NCBI GenBank assembly: GCA_036426205.1
Contig: WSYH01001260.1
Location: 62,001 to 126,000, forward strand
Direction of reading: 5' to 3'
From: Ascaphus truei
Lineage: Eukaryota; Chordata; Amphibia; Anura; Ascaphidae
Length of the DNA: 64,000 nucleotides
The position numbers and the translations under genes are program-made. This document shows positions 22,336 through 33,067 of this stretch, piece after piece. The first letter of the stretch is position 1. Every line of letters starts with the position of its first letter. Below the pieces are notes generated by a model, which was not told the DNA's origin, made no database searches, and saw only the letters and a program-made list of their open reading frames with translations.

Positions 22336-23735
22336 GTAGATAATATTAAAATTGGCTGTAGATAATAATCTACAAACTGTGACACGCTGGACGTCATCGA
22401 CTCCACCCCCGACACAATCGGTCTACCAGGTGGTGTTATTAGATCCTTATGAATTTTGGGTAAATGGTAAAATACCGGTGTTCTAGGATGTCGTTTGAAC
22501 AAGAAATCAAATTCCATCTTATTAATTATGCTCAGGGATTGTGCCTCCAGTAGTAACATTTTGAACTGTTTTTGGTAGTCTAGTATAGGATCCTGATCCA
22601 AAACGATGTAAAATGCATCATTATCTAGAAGGCGATAGGCCTCCGCCACATAATCTTCCCTATTCTGCAGTACAATTCCTCCTCCTTTATCCGCTTGTCT
22701 CATGATTATATCATTTAGTTGACTAAGTTCTTTTAAAGCACGTAATTCATTCTTATGTAAATTCTTTGTCTGTAGTGTTGGTATGTTTGTGCATAATTTT
22801 TCGAAATCCCTTAGAACTAAAGTATAAAATGTGTCTATAAAACCACCTTTAGAGTGGTAAGGGAAAAAATGTTAATTTGGGAATGAAGGGAGAATGTACA
22901 ATTTTTGATGTATTAACTTCGTATGCATTTTCATTGGGCAATGTATTGACTATAGTTATACTTCCTAGAGTTAATGCCGATGAAGGATTCAAAACTCCCA
23001 TTGACAGTTGTGTAGAATATTGTGAAACACAATCCACATTTTGTTTTTGCATCATAGGAACAAAATCCTCAGTACCCAAAGTCTGTGTGGAGTATTGTGA
23101 AAAATAGTCACAATCTGGCTGTGGCACCATAGGAACATCCAAGATGCCAACTTCCAACAACAACTCATCTCCAGACGTTTGTGTAGTGCCTGACATTTGT
23201 GATGTCATAATTCTAATACAATTCAATTCCTGTGTATTAAAAATAATTTCTTTTTCTTTGTTTTTCATTGCAAAGTGTCTCATGAGGGTTATCTTTCTTA
23301 CATACCTATTCAGATCTACAAATAAACTAAATTTCTCAGGTGTACTACTAGGTGCAAAAGATAGTCCCTTAGCCAACAGCGATGTATAGTGGGCTGATAG
23401 TATAAAACTTGACAAATTGAAAATACCGTGACTCTCCGGCATCAAAACCCTCAGTCTGCTTGCCTTCTTTCTTTGCTGCTGCCGCCCTGATCTCCTTCCT
23501 TGCTGCTTCTTTTTCTGCGGGTGGTGGTTGACTGTGACGTTTTGTCCCACAGTGAGTAGGTCTTCCCTTTCTCCGTTGCTTCGTGTTGACTCACCAGCTC
23601 TAAAAAAGAAGCAGTATGAGATATGGATTTCTTAGAGCTACTAGATGGTCTACTTAAATCTTTAGGTAGTGATTTGGGTATAGCCCCACTAGTATGACCC
23701 TTATCTTTAGATTCAGGGCCCATAGTTACAAAAGA
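22336..23735 (-). pseudogene. PLE ORF2 N-terminal half (RT fingers), broken
   Basis: Three reverse frames cover it. One (23451-23723) is Ser/Lys-rich and matches the ORF1/ORF2 junction of the PLE at 40035. A second (22849-23550) has a basic tract and then GLSFAPSSTPEKFSLFVDLN, the N-terminal signature of PLE proteins. The third (22299-22703) has QADKGGGIV, TPVFYHLPKIHK and PPGRPIVSG, conserved RT motifs upstream of the catalytic palm. Frameshifts separate them. The catalytic half is missing on this strand, so this is a 5'-containing half-element joined head to head with the next feature. Confidence 0.88.
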
Positions 23736-23744
23736 TGCTTCCTC

Positions 23745-25019
23745 ACTTAGAACACCAGGTTTGTCCCCAGCAATGCGATCCTATACATTGGGCTGTGGGA
23801 GAGCACCCATGTGTGGGGGAATGCTAGGCTGGGGGCTGGACTGGTGTTCTATGGTCGTTACATAGATGATCTTTTGTTTATTTGGGATGGAGAGGAACAA
23901 GAATTAATAGATATTTTTCAGACATTTAACATTAACAATATGGGATTAAAATTTACATTTGAAACTAATAAACATACAATCAATTTTCTTGATTTAGTAC
24001 TGAGTGCCAATTTGGAAAATAAGATCATAACTAAAACTTTTTTTTTTTAAATAGCCACAAATAGTTACCTACATAATACGAGCAACCATTACAAGAGCTG
24101 GTTGGAGAATATCCCCAGGGGCCAGCTTCTCAGAGTCAGGAGAAATTGTTCTCTTGACTCTGATTATATGGCACAGGGGGCTAGTCTCGTTGACAAATTT
24201 GTGACTAAAGGGTACAATAGGAACACTGTGCAAGATACTTTTAGGCAAATAGGGTTACTTGACAGGAAAGAACTTTTGGAGAAATCAAAATTGAAAATTA
24301 AAGATAAAAATAGTAAATATATTGATACAACAACTAATAATTATAAATCTCTGTGTTTTATCACACAATATAATCATGCTCACTCTAAAATTAAGTCCAT
24401 ATTGAATTCTCATTGGAACATCTTGTTAAATGATCCCATTATTGGTAATAGATTACCCTCCAGGACGCCAGTCGTGTTTGAAAAAGCTAGAAATATTAAA
24501 TCCCTTTTGGCATCTAGTAGATTAAAGGCTGTTGATCAAAAATTGATTAAAAATAAACAACAATCTAACGGCAATTTTCTTTGTAAACGCACAAGATGTC
24601 TAACTTGTAAGCATCTGAAAACATCAAACTCAATCTCATCTCATGCAAACGGCTCTATGCACTCAGTCAAAGGACACATCGATTGTCTAACCTCCTTTGT
24701 GGTTTATGCCATTTCATGCCCATGTGGTATTCAGTATATCGGAAGGACTGCACACCCCCTAAGCACACGGTTCTTAGAACATTGAAGAAACATTCTACAT
24801 GGGTTACAAACTCATACCTTGTCTTGCCATTATCTATCCAAACACAACCAGGAACCTAAATCATTGGTAGTTATGGGTATTCAAGTCATTAATCCAAATC
24901 TATTAAATGGAGATAGGCATAAATTTCTCAATTTACGGGAGACCTATTGGATCTATGTCTTGGGGACATTGGCTCCAGATGGCTTAAACGACTGCATCGA
25001 TATCAGTACAGTAGTGTAG
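23745..25019 (+). pseudogene. PLE ORF2 C-terminal half (RT palm and GIY-YIG endonuclease)
   Basis: A single plus-strand frame from about 23757 to 25019 is interrupted by two stops only (TAA near 24048 after a poly(T) run, TGA at 24783). It shows VPSNAILYIGLWE, then FYGRYIDDLLFIW with the catalytic YIDD. Next come CLTCKHL and GHIDC cysteine/histidine motifs, and VVYAISCPCGIQYIGRT, the GIY-YIG nuclease signature. It ends with RETYWIYVLGTLAPDGLN, the usual PLE C-terminus. Members of this family copy RNA at a nicked target. This copy is inactive. Confidence 0.9.
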
Positions 25020-25653
25020 CTGGCGATGTTTCCCATAAGTGTTGACATGACATGGAGGTCTGGGTTGGACATGTTGCATGTCCCCTCTGTGTTAGTCTCG
25101 TGAGGGTCTCATCTTGCATATCTATTCAGAATCTGATATGTTTTTTATGTATTTACACAAATTATGCACGAATATAGCATTTTTCTTCACCTAATATGCA
25201 TATCTTGTTATTTCACTATTAAATAACATATGTATATCTATATTTATACATATTTATACACATTTAGTATCACACAATTTTTTTCAAGTATACAAATATT
25301 ACACATTATGGTTTATATTTTTAATATATATGCACCACAAATATAGTCCCTTCCAGCATCTATTAGTTGATTGGACTGTTTAGGATAGTCTGGACATTTT
25401 TTGATTTACCTTTGATCTCGGATACAAACCCGTGGCTTCTTCACTTCTTTCTTTTCTCTGTCCACCCCCTTCCTCCTGTCCTCTTTTCCCCTCCCCCTTC
25501 CCCCCCCCTCCCCCGTATCACCCTTAATCACACACTGGTCGATCATATACAGATATCTATATCTCTTTAATTTCTTGTGTCTTTGGGTTCCTGACATTTA
25601 ATTATTTACATGATCCTATTACCTTACCAAAATCTATATTAGATTATATACTT
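25020..25653 (+). other. PLE 3' untranslated region
   Basis: Sequence between the endonuclease stop and the right pseudo-LTR arm. AT-rich, with a C/T-rich tract at 25480-25515. No coding signal. Confidence 0.45.
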
Positions 25654-26777
25654 AGTCTTTTTATGCAATAGTAGTCTTACTAAAGTCTGACAGATACATG
25701 TGAAACATCTGTATTCATATATTGGATGGTTGTTTCAATTTGGTTCTCTCATACAAGCCCCCTCAAATGAGTCATCGTTGACTGTTATCAAGATATTTTT
25801 TACAAATATTTGAGTTGACCAAATTGGATAATTTATTTGAAATTTACTATTTATTATGTAATACAAATGTTTGTTATATACAATATTCTTTTATCTGTAT
25901 TATATATATATATATTTTTTATTATATAATTTTTGTGTTTATATTTATGTTTGTATTTCATTCTAGTTTCTTCCTTTTTTCTTTTTTTCTCTCTCTATCT
26001 CTCTCATTCTTGCATGTTACTGCTATACAGCAGTCTTGCAATGGGTGTGGTTGCTCATTGCTATTTATATGTTCTAAATTTCACATACCAAGAGTATTTT
26101 TCTATACTGCATATTTATACAACTTTGTGCTTAACAGTAATGTATTTTAATAGTATCCAATTGATAGTGCTTAATTACACTCAAATACACGAGAGAGAGG
26201 GAGAGATATTGTACAAATACTATGGAGTTATTAGTATATATTCTACATATCTTTCAATTTATTATATATATATTTTTTGCTTTTATCATTATTTTTTGAC
26301 TGGTTACATAATGATAGGTTTTATTGATTCATTTGTTTTTATCATATAATATTGCTGTGAACCTACTAGGATTAGTTATGTATGGTATACAAAGGGTTAT
26401 GTAACATAAGACTTCTACAACTGATACTAATCAAACCAATTAGCTAGATTTTTTCTGATTGGATTATTTTATCTATATATACTAATGATGCTACATCTTA
26501 GATCCATCCCCTGATGAAATCACGTAATGTGAAGAAGGGTGTATGTTGCATTGCTGATGTGGGTACTTACCTTTTGCATCTTGGACTTACAAAACGAGAG
26601 AGGCAACTATTTCCAGCTCAGACACGGTACACATTTGTGCCCGGAACTTGCTACACACCAGTCTTGTTTCCGGAGGACCATCTGAACTACAGTGTCGCTT
26701 CCTGAGTTCCTGCTGGACGGAGACCCAGTGGAGCACTGCAGATCCATGCGGTGAAGACACGGAGTGAGCTGAGTAGC
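25654..26777 (+). mobile_element. PLE pseudo-LTR, right inverted arm
   Basis: Reverse complement of 20954-22173, downstream of the plus-strand endonuclease half. It includes CCCTGATGAAATCACG near 26510, which looks like the start of a decayed hammerhead (CTGATGA plus a TCAC/GTGA stem) without an intact GAAA box. Confidence 0.8.
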
Positions 26778-26780
26778 TTT

Positions 26781-27442
26781 AAGAAAATATAATTAGAAGA
26801 AAATTAAAAAATTATATATAAAAATTATAAAAAACTTGATCATGCAACTCATGATAAACGGGAGAGAGAAAAAGGTGAAAGGATAAATTAGTATCAACAT
26901 ATGTAAAAAACACAGATAAAAAACACAATCTGCTAATAAATTAACTATAAAGGTAATATCTAAAAGACCCAAATATTAAAAATAATCTAAACGGAACTGA
27001 TAGGAACCATATACATATCGGACTTCCTCTGTGCAGTTTCTACGCATTCTTCTATATTGGCTATAAGGTTCATTGTCCATCCACTGATGATGATGACAGC
27101 TGGAACGTAGGATATAGTTATTACTATCAACATACTTAAAATACGACTATTTCTTACTTAATACATCCATTGCTCGGATTGGTCTCCCTACTGTAGCCTC
27201 TCCGATATGTATATGGTTCCTATCAGTTCCGTTTAGATTATTTTTAATATTTTGGGTCTTTTAGATATTACCTTTATAGTTAATTTATTAGCAGATTGTG
27301 TTTTTTATCTGTGTTTTTTACATATGTTGATACTAATTTATCCTTTCATCTTTTTCTCTCTCCCGTTTATCATGAGTTGCATGATCAAGTTTTTTATCAT
27401 TTTTATATATAATTTTTTAATTTTCTTCTAATTATATTTTCT
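26781..27442. repeat. Foldback repeat, 242-bp arms, 178-bp loop
   Basis: The left arm 26781-27022 and right arm 27201-27442 are near-perfect reverse complements (AAGAAAATATAATTAG against CTAATTATATTTTCTT at the ends; CATATACATATCGGA against TCCGATATGTATATGG at the inner ends). It directly follows the right PLE arm and leads into another PLE terminus, so it is likely an inverted PLE end. Confidence 0.85.
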
Positions 27443-28640
27443 TAATATTGCATTTTTAACTTATTAATTGAATAAATAGTTGTATTGTTGCGTCGTTTTT
27501 GACCACTGAGTTATGTACCGTCTAATTACGGAGAACCGGTGTGTTTATTAAATTGATTGATTGATTAAATTAATTATATAATTATATACTCTATATATAT
27601 TGTTAAGAACCCATTAGGGGTATTATTCGTGCTCCTGAGGAAGCTGTCATTGACAGCGAAACGCGTAGAGCCATTCACAGTTGCTGCAGCTGCCCTTGAA
27701 CTGAAGGCTCCTGAGTTGCCGTGTTCCCTCACTGCCCGTCTCCAAAGCTCCTCGACCGGACGTCTTCACTCCCACAACGGATGTGACGTCAGACGCCATC
27801 TACCATCCGGTCTGATGCGAGTCACGGAGAAGAGTAGCTGTTAGCTGTTCCACACGGGTCCGGCACTCCTTTGCCTCAAGTAAAACATTACGTGTACATG
27901 TCTAATGTACTTATTGTGAGTACGATTCCTATGCTTATTGTTGTTTTTAACCATAAATTTTATTGCGATCTGTACCATGGTCTGCCCTTGTTTTGCATGA
28001 CACTCATCCTACAACACCTCCTGTCGGAGAGCTGATCTGATCATATTCCCTGCTGAAAACCACTGTTGTCACGGAAGATCCTGACCCACTTCTACCGGTT
28101 GTGTAGATAAATGCGGTTTTTATTCTGACCTGCTGTAAGTAGGCATTGCTACAGAGCCAAGTTTTTTGCTCTATCCAGATTGTTTTGATTTATTGCACTA
28201 TTATATGTTTCTTATTTTTTGATGTATCCCTGATATCTTCGCTCCCTTCCCACCCTGGACAAGCTATATTTGAAAGGAATTCGTACACATTCCTGGAAGG
28301 TTGAGAAACTTATTAGAGATCACCTTTACACATATTTAATAAGTATATGCACTTTTATTCACAGATTGGGTGTGTTTTAGCACCGTTTTCAAATCACGTT
28401 AAGTTAACACGTTACTCATGTCTTGCATAAACATTTATCGCATATTTTTTCCATTTGTTTTAACACTGGGAGGAATTTGCTGTGCGGGAGTCGGTAAGTA
28501 CCATATTCCCACTTTGTGATGACTATGAGAATGGGCCTGTAGAAGGGGTAAGTGACCATGAAACGTAACGTTTCCCTGCGTCTCACCGCACCCACTTCCT
28601 TCCATTAGGGATTTATTGATTATATCCCTCACTTATTATT
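27443..28640 (+). mobile_element. PLE pseudo-LTR with hammerhead, non-coding
   Basis: AT-rich leader followed by a hammerhead ribozyme at 27631 and a GC-richer downstream part. This order mirrors the reverse-strand pseudo-LTR at 30047-30930. No coding frame is linked to it in this window. The 3' limit is a guess. Confidence 0.5.
27631..27671 (+). ncRNA. Hammerhead ribozyme, complete core
   Basis: The order is GCTC, CTGAGGA, a stem II hairpin (GCTGTC, loop ATT, GACAGC), GAAAC, GC, GTA, GAGC. Helix I is GCTC with GAGC (4 bp) and stem II is 6 bp. Helix III is only AC/GT (2 bp) closed by two bases. All conserved catalytic residues are present, and cleavage is predicted after the A of GTA. A minimal helix III is the known form in Penelope-like elements, which are thought to work best as dimers. 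Confidence 0.85.
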
Positions 28641-28940
28641 GATGTCACATTTCCCCCTTCCCTCACCATCCCTCCCCCTCCTGTCAATTGTATGTGATTA
28701 GACTTTTTTGGCACATTGTCAATTAATGTTCTTAACTTTCGCTCATTCATATATATCAGCATTTCAAGTATCATTGATTGTTTAGTATTCATTAGGAGTG
28801 CGGGGAACACTTTTAATGTTCTATATGTCCTTAGGAGAGATTAGAGGTCTCTTCATTGTTCCCCAGCACCCACAACTTACCAATATGTCAAATATAGTTC
28901 ATACATTAGATAGTGTGGTCTATACAACATACTTTCTATA
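28641..28940. other. No gene recognised
   Basis: AT-rich sequence between a PLE end and the Harbinger-type gene remnant. Confidence 0.35.
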
Positions 28941-29756
28941 TTATAATTGAATAATTGTAAATAAATTCTTACATGATAATGATCCATATAGTTGATTAAA
29001 CGAAGACATGATACCTTCAACAAGGATGTCATTTTCCCGAGGGGTAAATCGTGGGTTTCTTAGGCCCTCCGTACACGCCTGGCTTGATGCTGGCCCCTCA
29101 TCACTTCCATCAGCCTCCTCTGCATCACTGTTCGTATGCTGGTCACTGTCCCTCTCTCCCTGTTCACTACTTCCGCTACCCTCACCCACCTGCACTCCCC
29201 CACCTGGAGTATCATCACAGGACATCCCGGCACGGGACGTACCTGCCCTGGCAAGACAGACCGTACCTGTACGTGCCACTCCATTCCCATGCCCCACCAC
29301 TCTCCCATGCTCCACCACTCCACCAGCCACCGCACCTCCCCCACTCCCACACTCCACCACTCCACCTTCCCCACTCCCATGCTCCTCCAGCCACCACACC
29401 TCTTCCACTCCCATGCTCCACCACTCCTTCAGCCACCACACCTCTTCCACTCCCACGCTCTGCCACTCCTCCAGCCACCGCACCTCCTCCACTCCCATGC
29501 TCCACCGCTCCACCGCTCCTCAAGCCAATGCACCTCCTCCACTCCCACACTCCACCACTCCTCCAGCCACTGCACCTCCTCCACTCCCACGCTCCACCAG
29601 TCCTCCAGCCAACGCACCTCCTCCACTCCCATGCTCCAGCACTCCTCCAGCCAATGCACCTCCTCCCATCCCACGCTTCACCACTCCACCAGCCACCGCA
29701 CCACTCAAACGTCCACTCACATGTCCACTCACATGTCCACTTCCACGTCCACTCAT
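28941..29756 (-). pseudogene. Harbinger Myb-like (SANT) protein with 14-aa repeats
   Basis: The methionine at 29756 opens a frame beginning MSGRGSGHVSGHVSG. It runs through about ten 14-residue repeats, has one in-frame TGA near 29520, and ends after the segment NPRFTPRENDILVEGIMSSF followed by NQLYGS. That last segment is the first helix region of the Myb/SANT-like DNA-binding domain in the accessory protein of PIF/Harbinger transposons. In that system the Myb-like protein helps bring the transposase to the nucleus and to DNA. The domain is cut short at about 30 residues, by an intron or by truncation. A TATA box lies about 240 bp upstream. Confidence 0.6.
29270..29720. repeat. 42-bp coding minisatellite
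   Basis: About ten tandem copies of a 42-bp unit with CCTCCAGCCACCGCACCTCC and CCACTCCCACGCTCC segments. Because 42 is a multiple of three, all frames stay open across the array. Two later blocks (starting 32450 and 40245) begin inside this array. Confidence 0.9.
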
Positions 29757-29992
29757 CCTCTCTATTTCACTCAGTCACTCAGTCACAAAAAACAAATATA
29801 AACAAAAATGACACACTAACAAAGTTCTTTCACACTAACAATACAAAACTGTAGATAAACAAAATATAATAACACAAGACAACTAACCCAATAAGCACCA
29901 ATAAATCACCAACTCTCTCCTCCTACCACCAACTCCAGTCTATCTCTCCCTTCCTCCCAACAGCACCGACACATGCTGAACAAAATGTGCGC

Positions 29993-30000
29993 TTTATATA
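29993..30000 (-). promoter_or_regulatory. TATA box upstream of Myb-like gene
   Basis: On the minus strand it reads TATATAAAGC, roughly 240 bp upstream of the methionine at 29756, with a pyrimidine/purine leader between. Position and sequence suit a core promoter. No transcription evidence is available. Confidence 0.45.
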
Positions 30001-30046
30001 GGGTGACCCTAAAAAATATTGGCGCGAAAGTGTGATTAGAATTAGA

Positions 30047-30930
30047 GAGTAAAGAAGGGGGGGATCCTCCGGCGCGATGTCTTACTCAGGTTTCCAGGAC
30101 ACATGCAATATAAACAGACAGAGGGACCACAATCAGGAAGGGTTAAAACACAGTGGTATGCTGGGGATATGCTGTTAAGGAAGCACACTTACATTAAAAC
30201 CTCTATATCCACCTTGAGTATGGTGTGTGTTTCACAGAACAACCTCAGAGAAAGGGGAAAGACAGAAAAAACATAGTATAACACCGTTTTTATTAAACAA
30301 AATTGATTAAAAAGAGATTGCCAACTCACAAGCGACCATTAAAAAATGGCATGGAATGGTGAAGTTTTCAGTCTCTGCCTGGACTGCCTCCCAGATGGTT
30401 AGGTGTCCGCATGGAGTCTGTCCCAGTAGATGATGAAGGCACTGCAGTGGTACGGGTGTAGATCGGGTGGTTCGTCCTGACTTGTGCACAGTCTGGTCTT
30501 CCTCCCGGTCGTCAGACTCCCCACTGCTGCTGCTTCCGTTGCCTGCCGTCCGCGCATGCGCATGCGCTTCGGCGATGATGTTTCACTAACTGGGATTTGA
30601 CTTTCTTCCTGGGTATGGTGGCTTGCGAGGACCAAAAAGCCGTCAGACGCGTTTCGCTAAAAGCTTCCTCAGTGACGTAGAGACATGCAGGGTAACAGCA
30701 CTCCTTATACTTGTCAGTTCATTGATTGTCCAATCCAACGCTGTTCCTTATTCTATACATTTGCATGGGTAATTACATTGTTTATAATCGTTCTTATACA
30801 CATAGAGAGATCCATTGAATGAAAACTAAAACAATAAATTAAATAATTAATTAAATGAAATGTTAAAACTGATATAACCTTCTGACTGTACTGTGAGATA
30901 AAATATGAATGAATTATCATGATCTTGGTA
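30047..30930 (-). repeat. PLE pseudo-LTR (3' side)
   Basis: Non-coding end of the PLE. It starts at AGTAAAGAAGGGGGG and contains the self-complementary GCGCATGCGCATGCGC at about 30551-30566. It also contains a hammerhead at 30641-30677. Partial copies recur at 33068, 37560, 40855, 45352 and 62940-63960. Confidence 0.8.
30641..30677 (-). ncRNA. Hammerhead ribozyme, textbook core
   Basis: On the minus strand: CGTCA, CTGAGGA, then stem II AGCTTTTAGC (GCT, loop TTT, AGC), GAAAC, GC, GTC, TGACG. Helix I is a perfect 5 bp (CGTCA with TGACG). Every conserved core residue is present, and cleavage is predicted 3' of GTC. Helix III is 2 bp, as in other PLE hammerheads. It lies downstream of the PLE coding region in the transcript direction, inside the pseudo-LTR, where it can trim element RNA. 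Confidence 0.92.
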
Positions 30931-32449
30931 TTAAATGAATGCTGTCAATTCTAACTCCAGATTTAACCCTTTTGGTGTAAGTGTTTGGAGGGAGAAGATC
31001 CAGAAGGATTCCCTTTGTGATATTTTTTTAATGAAATCTCCTCCTCTCCAATCTGCTTTTACCTGTTCAATTCCTATGAACTTTAGACAGGCAGGGTTTT
31101 TATTATGCTTGAGCCTATAGTGATTTGACACACTGTGGGTTTCCAATCCATTTTTAATGTTCCTGATGTGTTCTCCAATGCGTGTTTTTAATTTCCTTAT
31201 TGTTCTTCCTACGTATTGGAGATTGCATCCACATTGCAGCACATATACTATGCCCTTACTGTTACAGTTAATGTGTGATTTTATTGGATATTCAAGTGCT
31301 GAAACATTGCTCTTAAAAATTGTACATTTTCTAATGAATTGAGTGTTATTCTTACATGCTATGCAGTTCAAGCAATGTGAGAACCCTTTGGACAGTTTGT
31401 CCAACCAACATTGGTTCTGTTTAGGATGGAGGTAGCTGGAAACTAATTTTTGTTTCAGGTTTGGGGCTTTTGAGAATATCACATCTGGCTTTTCACCTAC
31501 AATCTCAGCAAGCCATTGATCCTGTTTTAAAATATGCCAGTGTTTCTTTAAAATACCCCTAATTTTGTTGGACTGTGTACTAAAAGCTGTAATAAAAGGA
31601 ATAAAATTGTTTTTAAATTTATCAGCTGGTATTTTCTTATTATATGTTAGAAGTTCTGTTCTGTTTAAACCTTCTACTTTTTGCATAGCTGTTTCCACTG
31701 TCTGGACTTTATAGTCTTTCTCCAGAAATCTTTCCTTCATAAGTGCAATCTGAGTCTCGTAATCTTCTGGTTTTGTGCAGTTTCTTTTTAAACGTCTAAA
31801 TTCCCCATAGGGGACGTTTTCAAGCCAGTTTTTCTTGTGGCAGCTATCTGCTTTAATAAAATTGTTACAATTGACAGATTTAAAATGTGTTTTTGTATTG
31901 ATTTTATCCTTTTCTATAAAGATCTCCAAATCCAGAAATTCTACTTTTGAGGGACTAATGTTATATGTGAAGTTCAGATTGACATTGTTCTGATTTATTG
32001 TGTCAAAGAAATTTTGTAGGGAGATCATATCTCCCCTCCATATGATCACAATATCGTCAATGTAGCGGCGATAAAGCACCAAATTTGCCTCCCACGTCTG
32101 GTTGGGCCAAATGATTTGGTCCTCCCACCAACCGAGAAAGAGATTTGCATAACTGGGGGCAAATTTGGTGCCCATCGCAGTTCCTCTTGTTTGTAAGTAA
32201 TATTCATCCCCGAACCAGAAGGCATTATGGTCAAGGATGAACTTAATCCCATCAATAATGAAGTCTAACTGAATTGGTGCTATTGTTAAATGTTTTTCTA
32301 GACAGTATTTAGTCGCGTTACACCCCTGTATGTGATTTATACACGTATACAGTGATGTTACATCACAAGTTGCCAGCAGAAATTCTGGTTGCCGGACCAC
32401 TTTTTCTAGCAGCTGAAGTATTTGAGTTGTGTCTTTTAGGTGTGATGGA
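30931..32449 (-). CDS. PLE ORF2 C-terminal part: RT palm and GIY-YIG endonuclease
   Basis: An uninterrupted frame whose element-derived part is about 505 residues. (The first 40 residues of the open frame, 32450-32568, come from the inserted block and are not part of the protein.) It shows LLATCDVTSLYT (motif A aspartate), GTKFAPSYANL, and LYRRYIDDIVIIW (YIDD, about residue 169 of the open frame). After a thumb comes a CLNCIACKNN/SHINC metal-binding linker. GIVYVLQC and QYVGRT (about 439-455) are the GIY-YIG nuclease. It ends RESFWIFSLQTLTPKGLN. The protein primes reverse transcription at a nicked target, in the nucleus. No stops or frameshifts, so a recent copy. Confidence 0.93.
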
Positions 32450-33067
32450 CCACCACACCCTCTTCCACTCCCCACGCTCTGCCACTCTGCAGCCCACCGA
32501 CCTCCTCCACTCCAATGCTCCACCGTCCACCGCTCCTCAAGCCAATGCACACCTCTCCACTCCCACACTCACACCACCTCCTCCAGCCACTGCACTCCTA
32601 CCATCCCACGCTCCACGTCCGCCAGCAAACTCACTCCCCACTCCCATGCTCCAGCACTCCTCCAGCCAATGCACTCCTTCCCATCCCACGCTTCACCACT
32701 CCACCAGCCACCGCACCACTCGCAAACGTCCACTCACATGTCCATCACATGTTCCACTTCACGTCCACTCATCCTCTATATTTCACTCAGTCACTCAGTC
32801 ACAAAAAAACCAATATAAACAAAAATGACACACTAACAAAGTTCTTTCACACTAACAATACAAAACTGTAGATAAAAACAAAATATAATAACACAAGACA
32901 ACTAACCCAATACGCACCAATAAATCACCAACTCTCTCCTCCTACCACCAACTCAGTCTATCTCTCCCTTCCTCCCAACAGCACGACACAATGCTGAACA
33001 AAATGTGCGCTTATATAGGGTGACCCAAAAAATATTGGCGCGAAAGTGTGATTAGAATTAGAGAGTA

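Noticed and set aside
26505..26545. Possible hammerhead in the right PLE arm (and its mirror near 21185-21225): CTGATGA plus a TCAC/GTGA stem
   Set aside because: The GAAA box reads AGAAG and the helix III/cleavage bases are not recognisable. At best a decayed relic, so not annotated as a ribozyme.
28550..28590. GAAACGTAACGTTTC near 28560, resembling a hammerhead 3' half
   Set aside because: No CTGANGA box upstream at a usable distance, and the motif is a simple inverted repeat.
29008..29854. Long plus-strand Pro/Ser/Thr/His-rich frames
   Set aside because: Antisense translations of the 42-bp minisatellite. The opposite strand ends in a recognisable Myb-like segment, so that strand was taken as coding.
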